Shown here: positions 40,921 to 48,900 of the stretch, piece after piece
How positions within the stretch are numbered: the first letter of the stretch is position 1
Layout of the letters: each line of letters opens with the position of its first letter
Assembly: GCA_017458625.1 (NCBI GenBank)
Contig: JAFTAH010000073.1
Coordinates: 1-49,521 of the forward strand
Direction of reading: 5' to 3'
Source: Kiritimatiellia bacterium
GTDB taxonomy: Bacteria > Verrucomicrobiota > Kiritimatiellia > CAIQIC01 > Lenti-01
DNA: 49,521 nucleotides
Notes under the pieces: generated by a model
What the model was told of the DNA's origin: nothing
The model's database searches: none
What the model saw: only the letters and a program-made list of their open reading frames with translations
Translations under genes and position numbers: made by a program

Positions 40921-42951
40921 CTATTCCTCCATTTCAATGAAGCTACCGGTTTTGCTTTGCATGAACTGCTTGCATCGGTATATAGAGGGATCCTGTGTTA
41001 CATCTTCTAATTGGTCAGGCATTTCATTGTTTCCTCCACACCTTCCACAATGACATTTATTTAGTTTTACCACCCTGCTACATACTTTCCATATCCAGAA
41101 GCTTTCCGTTTTGTGCCTGATAGAAACACGTTGATCGACCTTCCCTCCATAGCAGGCATCATCTGTAACACCATGTTCTCTCATTAGCTCTCCAAGAATT
41201 GTTGCTATCTTTTCGGCTGCGCCCCGATGCGGTAAGTCTCTGACCAATACGTCTCTGTATTGCTTTGTCCATCCCTGTGTATTTCCTGTCCCGCCAAAAC
41301 CGTGACAATGTGGCACATGACTTCCCGTGTCCGAGAAAACATCAACAAATGGACCGCCGACTTCATTATTGTATGGTCGTTGATTATACCATTCTCCCCC
41401 CGATGGTGAAGCACCTAGCGAATCGAACCACGACAGGGGACTATTGTAGACGAATTGGTACAGATTAACACCGCCCAGTTCCGAGATGATATCGCGACTG
41501 AGCCACCTTCCCCACATTTGGGAATAGAATCTGTAGCCATAGTAATAGAATCCGATTGACCAATCCAAGTACTTGGAGCTGAATCGAAATGGAGTATTGC
41601 CAACTTGGGCGCAGGTCTGAACACTAGTACCACCAAAAGCATCATACATATAGTGAGCAATACTGGTGGCCTCTTCATCTGTCAGCTCTGTGACATTGCC
41701 ATGGATGTCGTGGAAACAGAAGGCGTTCGTGCTACCATGGCGTTGCATAATGAGACCGCCGATGCCGCCGACGCCGTGGAGGGTGACGGAAAGGTCAAGG
41801 CCCCAGACGTATTCGGCGGCGACGGGGCCGTCAATGCCGGTCAAGGCGAGGTCGGTATGGGAAATGTAGGGATGCGGGGTGCGAGGGAGAATGGCGGGCT
41901 TTTGTTCCTGGAGGAGGTTCCAGTCATCGTAGCGGAAAGCGCGGCCTTGGACATAATACCAAGTCGTTTCGCCGAGATAGTCGTTCCATGCAAACTCGCG
42001 GCGGGCGATGCGTCGGCTTTGGGCGTCGTACATGTATTGGATAAGGGTAGAGTCGAAATTGGTGACGAGGGGCAGGACTTCGATGAGGCGGTTCTCGGCG
42101 TCCCATGTGTAGCTCCATGTGCCGTCGGAAGTCATATTGCCGTCGGGGTCGTAGGTGAAGGGGGTGGGGTTGCTGGAGGCGGGGTTGAGGGCGGTGTACT
42201 GGTTGAGTTCGTTGGCTGCGTAGAGATTGGTGACGCCGTTTTCGGAGGAGGAGGTGCGGTTGCCGATGGGGTCGTAGGCGTAGGAATAGGTGTTGGTGCC
42301 CATTTCGGCGGAAACGAGTTCGGAGCGGACATTATATCCGAAGAGGTTGGTAACAGTGCCGTCGTCGATGCGTTGGGTGCGGCGGCCGAGGGCGTCGTAG
42401 GTGTAGGCGAAGGTGGAGATGACGTTGGTGAACCAGGCGTTGGAGACGAGGGTCTTGACGTCGCGGAGGGGTTCGTATTCGTAGGCGACGGCGAGGCCGA
42501 GGTCGTTGGTGTAGCCGGAGAGGAGGGAGGAGTTGGACAAGTAGGAATAGGTGAATGTGGCACCGTTGGTGACGGCGACGATGGAGAAGCGGCCATATTC
42601 GTCGTAGCCGTAGCCGACGGCGTAGTCGGGGCCGAGGGCGATGCCGGAGGCGCGACCGTAGGCGTCGTAGGAGCGGACGAGGGCGGTGCCGTCGGGGTGG
42701 CGTTCTTCGAGGAGGTCGGTGGGGGAATAGACGTTGGTGCGAGTGCCGAGGACGTCGGTGACGGTGAGCTGGCGGCCGAGGCGGTCGTAGGTGAAGGCAA
42801 CGTCGGGGGTGGAGTCGGAGTAGTCGATGGCCACGAGCTGGCCGAGGGCGTGGGCTGAGTCTGCGGCATACCATAAGAGCCAGACGACACCGGTATGCGA
42901 AGAGCCTTCGTTGGAATTATAGGCTATCATCTTTTTCCGTTTTGTCATCAT
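40921..42951 (-). CDS. Displaced RHS C-terminal cassette 3 with Cys/His-rich tip
   Basis: A 676-residue frame. About 35 residues unlike RHS (MMTKRKKMIAYNSN...) join the RHS repeats exactly at ALGQLVAIDYSDSTPDV, and then follow the main gene for about 470 residues with YD repeats (YDRLGRQ, YDAYGRA, YDPDGNM). The RHS core ends with RDIISELGGVNLYQFVYNSP and WFDSLG. The last 165 residues are an unrelated AT-richer tip with HVPHCHGFGGTG and a KCHCGRCGG knuckle; its activity is unknown. The ATG overlaps the stop of the WG-repeat gene by ATGA (42948-42951), so it can be translated although it lacks the RHS N-terminus. Without the N-terminal delivery domain it would be an orphan toxin reservoir. Confidence 0.82.
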   Translation of the reverse strand: MMTKRKKMIAYNSNEGSSHTGVVWLLWYAADSAHALGQLVAIDYSDSTPDVAFTYDRLGRQLTVTDVLGTRTNVYSPTDLLEERHPDGTALVRSYDAYGRASGIALGPDYAVGYGYDEYGRFSIVAVTNGATFTYSYLSNSSLLSGYTNDLGLAVAYEYEPLRDVKTLVSNAWFTNVISTFAYTYDALGRRTQRIDDGTVTNLFGYNVRSELVSAEMGTNTYSYAYDPIGNRTSSSENGVTNLYAANELNQYTALNPASSNPTPFTYDPDGNMTSDGTWSYTWDAENRLIEVLPLVTNFDSTLIQYMYDAQSRRIARREFAWNDYLGETTWYYVQGRAFRYDDWNLLQEQKPAILPRTPHPYISHTDLALTGIDGPVAAEYVWGLDLSVTLHGVGGIGGLIMQRHGSTNAFCFHDIHGNVTELTDEEATSIAHYMYDAFGGTSVQTCAQVGNTPFRFSSKYLDWSIGFYYYGYRFYSQMWGRWLSRDIISELGGVNLYQFVYNSPLSWFDSLGASPSGGEWYNQRPYNNEVGGPFVDVFSDTGSHVPHCHGFGGTGNTQGWTKQYRDVLVRDLPHRGAAEKIATILGELMREHGVTDDACYGGKVDQRVSIRHKTESFWIWKVCSRVVKLNKCHCGRCGGNNEMPDQLEDVTQDPSIYRCKQFMQSKTGSFIEMEE
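41745..42850 (-). repeat. Direct repeats of RHS-core DNA shared by three cassettes
   Basis: RHS coding DNA is repeated with near-identity at about 46800-47900 (main gene), 44690-45465 (cassette 2) and here (cassette 3), with a shorter copy near 40300-40396 (cassette 4). For example, the stretch GCGAGGCCGAGGTCGTTGGT occurs in all three long copies (near 42490, 45360 and 47540). Such kilobase repeats would favour recombination that swaps tips. Each copy starts at a different point in the RHS frame. Confidence 0.75.
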
Positions 42952-43880
42952 CTAATGGTCTGTCCCCTGGCATTCCTCGGTCTTATGACCTCGCCAGTCG
43001 GTCGGATGTAACATCCTCCTGCATCAGCCAAAAAGATCCACAACATCGTCGTAGAATATATACGTACAGCCTCATAACGACAGGGTAAAATTTCTTTTCC
43101 CAATGAATCTATAACCCCCCATTTTTTCAATATGCAAACTGCTGCCATTCCATGGTGAAAAGGGCTGATTTCATCATATTTCATGTCGCTTACCAGATCC
43201 CCGCCAAGGTTGACGAATCCCCATTTCCCGTGTTTCTTAACACCAAGAAAACCTTCTGAAGAGCCAATCGCATCATCATAGGCTGTGTTCAGCAAAGGGT
43301 TCCCGTTTCGGTCAACATACATATATTGGGCACCTCGACGAACAATCGCCAGGTTTTCATGAAATGGATTTGCCTCGTCGAAATCATTCATTTCCAAAAC
43401 TGTCTCACCGGATCGGTTGATATATCGATAGGCTCCACGAAGAGCTACGCAGGCCCAACCTGCGGAATCAAATCCAGATGCATCCTCGTAAATGGGCGGA
43501 ATAACAAATCTGTTTTGTTCGTTAACAAACCCAAATTTGCCCCTCAGGGAGACAAGTGAAATACCCTCGTGAAAACTTGATGCAGACTCGTACATGGGAG
43601 GAATCATGAAGCGCCCGCTTCGATCAATGACGCCGTATCCGGTTGGCACAAAAACGCACGCGGTGCCCTTGTAAAACATTCCGACCTCGTCATAGATACA
43701 TGGAATAAATATGTTTCCTTTTCCATCAATATATCCATATGTCCCGGATAATCCGACGCCAGCTAGATTGTCTGAAAAATCATAGGCATAATCATATTGT
43801 GGCGATATAACCACATGTCCATCTTCGTCATGGTAACCATATCGACCATTGAGTTCAAAAGGATAGAGTCTTTTATTCAT
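42948..43880 (-). CDS. WG-repeat protein, candidate immunity protein
   Basis: A 310-residue protein made of WG-type beta repeats (about eight): YGYHDEDGHVVISPQYDYAY, YGYIDGKGNIFIPCIYDEV, YGVIDRSGRFMIPPMYESA, FGFVNEQNRFVIPPIYEDA, and WGFVNLGGDLVSDMKYDEI among them. No signal peptide, so it is probably cytosolic. The start at 43880 overlaps the upstream RHS stop by ATGA (43877-43880). Position immediately after an RHS tip is that of an immunity gene, and repeat proteins are common among such partners; binding to the tip is predicted, not shown. Base composition is AT-rich compared with the RHS core. Confidence 0.82.
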   Translation of the reverse strand: MNKRLYPFELNGRYGYHDEDGHVVISPQYDYAYDFSDNLAGVGLSGTYGYIDGKGNIFIPCIYDEVGMFYKGTACVFVPTGYGVIDRSGRFMIPPMYESASSFHEGISLVSLRGKFGFVNEQNRFVIPPIYEDASGFDSAGWACVALRGAYRYINRSGETVLEMNDFDEANPFHENLAIVRRGAQYMYVDRNGNPLLNTAYDDAIGSSEGFLGVKKHGKWGFVNLGGDLVSDMKYDEISPFHHGMAAVCILKKWGVIDSLGKEILPCRYEAVRIYSTTMLWIFLADAGGCYIRPTGEVIRPRNARGQTIR

Positions 43881-45172
43881 GGTGTTGCTAGACAAAACGA
43901 CACACCTCCAACCGCACCAGGAGGTCCTGCAACCAGAAAGCCAACTGCACCGCCTAGGCACGTTTTAAAAACCTTATACACAGCATAGACAACAACACAA
44001 GTTCCTACTGCAGCTCCCACATAAACAGCCTCATCAATCGTTTCGTTCTGACAACAATCTCCTGGTGCTGGCACAGAAACTTCAATGGACTCGAAGCGCC
44101 ATTTCGTATTTTCCAAGCATTTCCGAATATTGTTTGGAACATCTGGGCTGCCTTCTCGCCCTTTACCACTTGGCCAATCTGCCGAATATCTTCCCCGACA
44201 AGAATGTGGGCGCCTATGAGTTCCACAATTCCAATGTATATGGTATGGTGATTGTCCATCACCACTTCGATTTTTATCAACGCAGATTAAACAATTACCA
44301 CATGGAATTTTCTCGCCATCAAGCCCAAGGACATCAAATCCATCTATTGGATTGTCAAATGCAAAGATATACGGGGATATACCGTCATCATTGTAGAAAA
44401 CATTGGATGCTTGGAATGTTTTGCGTGACAACATCTGAAATGACAATTCCAAGAGTGAATCCCTGGAAAGCCACTTTCCAATTTTCGAAGAATAAAACCT
44501 ATATCCATAGTAGTAAAGTCCTGCATCACCATAATCATTATACTTGGAACTGAAGCGAAATGGGTTGGAGACAGATGAGGTGCCGAACTGAACAGCAGTA
44601 TTGCCGTAGGAGTCATATTCATAGTGAGCTGAAAGTGCCCCGTCTTCGTCCAACAGGTCTGAGATGTTGCCGTTGGCGTCGCAGACGGAGAACCAAGGGG
44701 AGTTGGAATCGGAGTGGCGTTGCATGAGGAGGCCGCCGATGCCGCCGGCGTCCTGAAGGGTGCCGGCGAGGTCGAGGCCCCAGACATAATCGTTGGTTGC
44801 GGATGTGGAATTGGAATCAATAGTCTCGCGGATAAGGTTCCATCCGTCGTAAACGAAGGCATTTGTTGCCGTGGAGGTTGCTTTCTCTATGCGGCGGCTC
44901 ATGAAGTCGTAGCGGTTGGTGACGAGGGCGATGCCGTTGGAGGCGACCCCGAGGAGGCGGTTTTCGGCGTCCCAGAAGAAAGCGAGGTCGCCGTATTGGA
45001 TTACGTTGCCGTCGGAATCATACACGAAGGTCGTACTGTTTGTGGTGTCGGGATTCAGGAAGGTATACTGGTTCAGTTCGTTGGAGACATAGACGTTGGT
45101 CGTGCTGTTTTCGGAGGTTTCCGTGCGATTGCCGATGGGGTCATAGGCGTAGGTGTAGGTGTTGGTGCCCAT
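43877..45172 (-). CDS. Displaced RHS C-terminal cassette 2 with Cys-rich, partly hydrophobic tip
   Basis: RHS similarity starts near 45465 (FSISNG then YSYVPNSSLLSGYTNDLG), but the first in-frame start codon is at 45172 (MGTNTYTYAYDPIGNRTETS), giving 431 residues. RHS repeats and core run to NPIDGFDVLGL. The tip (about 145 residues, 43877-44315) has CGNCLICVDKN, SPYHIHWNC and a long hydrophobic end (YVGAAVGTCVVVYAVYKVFK, then AVGFLVAGPPGAVGG) that may insert in membranes. The codon frame at the upstream junction is broken relative to the preceding gene, so expression may be weak. The WG-repeat gene overlaps its stop. Confidence 0.78.
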   Translation of the reverse strand: MGTNTYTYAYDPIGNRTETSENSTTNVYVSNELNQYTFLNPDTTNSTTFVYDSDGNVIQYGDLAFFWDAENRLLGVASNGIALVTNRYDFMSRRIEKATSTATNAFVYDGWNLIRETIDSNSTSATNDYVWGLDLAGTLQDAGGIGGLLMQRHSDSNSPWFSVCDANGNISDLLDEDGALSAHYEYDSYGNTAVQFGTSSVSNPFRFSSKYNDYGDAGLYYYGYRFYSSKIGKWLSRDSLLELSFQMLSRKTFQASNVFYNDDGISPYIFAFDNPIDGFDVLGLDGEKIPCGNCLICVDKNRSGDGQSPYHIHWNCGTHRRPHSCRGRYSADWPSGKGREGSPDVPNNIRKCLENTKWRFESIEVSVPAPGDCCQNETIDEAVYVGAAVGTCVVVYAVYKVFKTCLGGAVGFLVAGPPGAVGGVSFCLATP

Positions 45173-45255
45173 TTCGGCGGAGACGAGTTCGGAGCGGGGG
45201 TTGTAGCCGAAGAGGTTGGTGGTTGTGCCGTCGTCGATGCGCTGGGTGCGGCGGC

Positions 45256-45903
45256 CTATGGCGTCGTAGGTGTAGGCGAAGGTGGAGATGACGTTGGTAC
45301 CCCAAGCGTTGGAGACGAGGGTTTTGAGGTCGCGGAGGGGTTCGTATTCGTAGGCGACGGCGAGGCCGAGGTCGTTGGTGTAGCCGGAGAGGAGGGAGGA
45401 GTTGGGGACGTAGGAATAACCAAAAATGGCGCCGTTGGAGATGGAGAAGAAGCAGACGACGTCCCTAGACCTCCATTCGCATTACCAATCATGCGCTCAT
45501 ATAGGTTTTCTAATGAATGACAGTAATTTTCGTGGAAAATAATACGTTGTGCCTGTAATTCTAGAATATTTGCACGCAACTTTTCATCGCTTTCAATATC
45601 AAAGTCCAATGCATCAGTTCTTATCCAATCGACATTGGTCAATCCAAGCTTGATCGCCTCCGTTTGAATCATGTTTTCTAATTCAATGCCATAAATCCTT
45701 AAATGTTTTATTTTCTTTTGCTGAACATCAAAGCGGGAGTAAAAATTGAATTCTTCGAGTTCAACAGATTCAAGCTCATTCATTCCACCAAAGGCTTTTC
45801 CATAAAAAAACATAACTTGAGCTAAAAACATGTTTCGCACAAAGGCTAGAGCTCCCCTCAGATTATGGGGCTGAATGGCGTAATTCTTTATTATCATATT
45901 CAT
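45256..45903 (-). CDS. Small acidic protein after the main RHS tip, 3' end lost into RHS sequence
   Basis: The first 143 or so residues look native (hydrophilic and mostly acidic: ELESVELEEFNFYSRFDVQQ, LRANILELQAQRIIFHENYC) and end with YERMIGNANGG. From there the frame runs out of phase through RHS repeat DNA, giving a Ser/Pro/Thr-rich tail that is an artefact of the junction. The start at 45903 has AGGA with 8-nt spacing and overlaps the main RHS gene's end by about 40 nt. It is in the place of an immunity gene for the metalloprotease-like tip. Its true stop codon seems to have been removed by recombination, so it may be a damaged copy. Confidence 0.6.
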   Translation of the reverse strand: MNMIIKNYAIQPHNLRGALAFVRNMFLAQVMFFYGKAFGGMNELESVELEEFNFYSRFDVQQKKIKHLRIYGIELENMIQTEAIKLGLTNVDWIRTDALDFDIESDEKLRANILELQAQRIIFHENYCHSLENLYERMIGNANGGLGTSSASSPSPTAPFLVIPTSPTPPSSPATPTTSASPSPTNTNPSATSKPSSPTLGVPTSSPPSPTPTTP

Positions 45904-48900
45904 CAATCAATTCCTGTACAATTTTATCGCGTTCTTCACAATCCTTGTCGCAATAAAATGCTTGAGCTTTAGAAAACTCATTCATATGCAATTTCAAAAA
46001 CTCTAAATACTTCTGTTGAGCCGCTTGTTCTGCCTTCAAACACGCAAATGGTTCGCTACACCGTGACTCCGTCGCCGAGAAACTTCGTGTCAACTTGTTA
46101 GCATACTTTCGCCATATTTCTAAATGCCCTTGTTCATGAGCCATTATCTGTTCATAAACCGCATCAAATAACTTCTGGGCTTCAGCATCCTCCAAGGGCG
46201 ACTTCCATTTGTAAATTGAAATTGAGCCTTCTTTCGATGTATTCCTAAACCGCAGCGTGACAGTACATGTATAAATTTTCATATGCGTGCATATTTTGCA
46301 ATTAGGATCATCTTTCACTGTAACCTTTTCGTCAACGCCGATCTGCTCTTCAGAAAAAAAGCCGTAGGTATTCTGAGCCGTATTTGTTAGATGACTTATT
46401 GCTTCAAGCACATCTTCATAATCCCCGTCAACGTAATCATAAGTAACAAGGCCGAAAAGGTCATTCAGAGAAATTGGATTGTTATTTGATGCCACATATA
46501 AATTTAATCCTCCTCGCTCTTCTAGGGGATCCCTATTGCACCACCGCTTCATCTCTAAACAGAAGAATCTATAACCGAAATAATACAAGCTAGTGACATC
46601 ATCAAAAAATTTTGTGCTAAATCGGACAGAATTGTCATTGGCGGAATCACCAGACTGCGCGCAGGTATTGCCGTCGGCATCATAGTCGTAGTGTGCGGAG
46701 AGGGCCCCGTCTTCATCCAGCAGGTCTGTGATGTTGCCGTTGGCGTCGCAGAAGGAGAACCAAGGGGAGTTGGCATCGGAGTGACGCTGCATGAGGAGGC
46801 CGCCGACGCCGCCGGCGTCGTGGAGGGTGCCGGAAAGGTCGAGGCCCCAGACGTAGGCGGCGGCGACGAGGCCGGTGACGCCGGTGAGGCTGAGGTCGGT
46901 TTGAGGGATGTAGGTGGGCGGGGTGCGGGGCGTGGTGGCAGGTTTGAGTTCCTGGAGAAGGTTCCAGTCGTCGTAGCGGTAAGCACGGCCTTGGACATAG
47001 CGCCAGGCGGGATCGTCGTGGAGAAAGGCCATCCACGCAAACTCGCGGCGAGCGATGCGGCGGCTTTGGGCGTCGTACATGTATTGGACAAGGGTGGAGT
47101 CGAGGTTGGTGACGAGGGGCTGGACTTCGATGAGGCGGTTTTCGGCGTCCCAGGTGTAGGACCAGGTGCCGTCGGAGGTCATGTTGCCGTCGGGGTCGTA
47201 GGTGAAGGGGGTGGGGTTCGTGGAGGCGGGGTTGAGGGCGGTGTACTGGTTGAGGGAGTTGGCGGCGTAGGTGGTGGTCGTGCCGTTTTCGGAGGCGGAG
47301 GTGCGGTTGCCGATGGGGTCGTAGGCGTAGGAATAGGTGTTGGTGCCCATTTCGGCGGAAACGAGTTCGGAGCGGAGGTTGTAGCCGAAGAGGTTGGTGG
47401 TGGTGCCGTCGTCGATGCGACGGGTGCGGCGGCCGATGGCGTCGTAATCATAGGCAAAGGTGGAGATGGTGTTGGTGCCCCAGGCGTTGGAGACGATGGT
47501 CTTGACGTCGCGGTGGGGTTCGTATTCGTAGGCGACGGCGAGGCCGAGGTCGTTGGTGTAACCCGAGAGGAGGGAGGAGTTGGGCACGTAGGAGTAGGTG
47601 AAGGTGGGGCCATTCGAGACGGAGACGGTGGAGAAGCGGCTGAAGGAGTCGTAGCCGTAGCCGACGGCGTAGTCGGGACCGAGGGAGATGCCGGAGGGGC
47701 GGCCGTAGAGGTCGTAGGAACGGACGAGAGTGGTGCCGTCGGGGTGGCGCTCTTCGAGGAGGTTCAGGGCGTCGTAGACGTTGGTGCGGGTGCCGAGGAT
47801 GTCGGTGACGGTGAGCTGGCGTCCGAGGCGGTCGTAGGTGAAGGCGACGTCGGGGGTGGAATCGGAGTAGTCGATGGCGACGAGCTGGCCGAGGGCGTCG
47901 TAGGAGTAATCGGTTTCGACGCCGCGGGCCCAGGTGCGCTTGGCGAGGCGTCCGGCGGGGTCGTATTCGTAGCGGGGGCCGAGGCCGTCGGCGTAGACTT
48001 TGTTGGTGAGGAGGCCGGTGGCGGGGTCGTAGTTCCAATGGGTGACGTCGGGGGCGCCGTTTTCGTCGCGCCAGGTCTGCATGGCGGCCATGCGGCCGTA
48101 GGCGTCGTATTCGTAGCCGACGGGATAGGTGGCGCCCCAGGTGTTGGTGACGCGCCCTGGGCGGTCGTAGGCGGTCCGGTCGACGTTGGCGAGGGCGTCG
48201 GTGACGGCGGTGCGGCGGCCGGTGGCGGGGTCGTAGCCGTAGGTGGTGCGGTTTCCGGCGGCGTCTTCCTGCCAGGCGACGCGGCCGTCGGCGGCGTAGG
48301 AGACGGTGTTGGTGCCGGTGCGTGGGTCCACGGTGCCGACGGGGCGGGCGAGGGCGTCGTAGAGGTATGTCCAGGTGGCACCCGTTGGGTCGGTGCGGGT
48401 GCGGAGGAGGCCGTTGCCGGTGACCGAGACTTCGGTGCCGGCGACTTCCGGGCGGGTTGCGGTGCGGGTCACGGTGCGGGTGGCGGGCGAGAGGACGGTG
48501 TCGACGGCGCTGGTCCAGCCGCGGGCGTCGACGGTTTCGGTGCGGCCCGCGCCGCTGCGGCAGACGGGGGTGCGGACGATGCCGTTGGTGAAGGGGGCGG
48601 CGGAGTGGTCCCACGGGTAGCCGACGGAGGTGCGCTCGGCATACCACTCGTTGCCGAGCTCGACGTAGCGGGTGCGCTCCTCGCGGATGCGGTCCATCGA
48701 GGCAAGGGAGAGTGTACCGTCGCCGTCGGCGTCGATGCCGGAGCGGGAGAGTTCGCCGCGGTCGTCGTACTCGTAGATGCGGGCCGCCGCGCCGGTGGAC
48801 CACTCGTTCGTCAGGCGGCCGGCGGCGTCGTACTGGTATCCGTTCGTGGCGACGCCCCCGCCCCAGGCGGGGCGCTCGGTGCGGAGGGTGCGCCCGTGGC

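Noticed and set aside
43326-43559. Short plus-strand frame inside the WG-repeat gene
   Set aside because: No ribosome-binding site or conserved features; antisense to a repeat protein with clear WG motifs.
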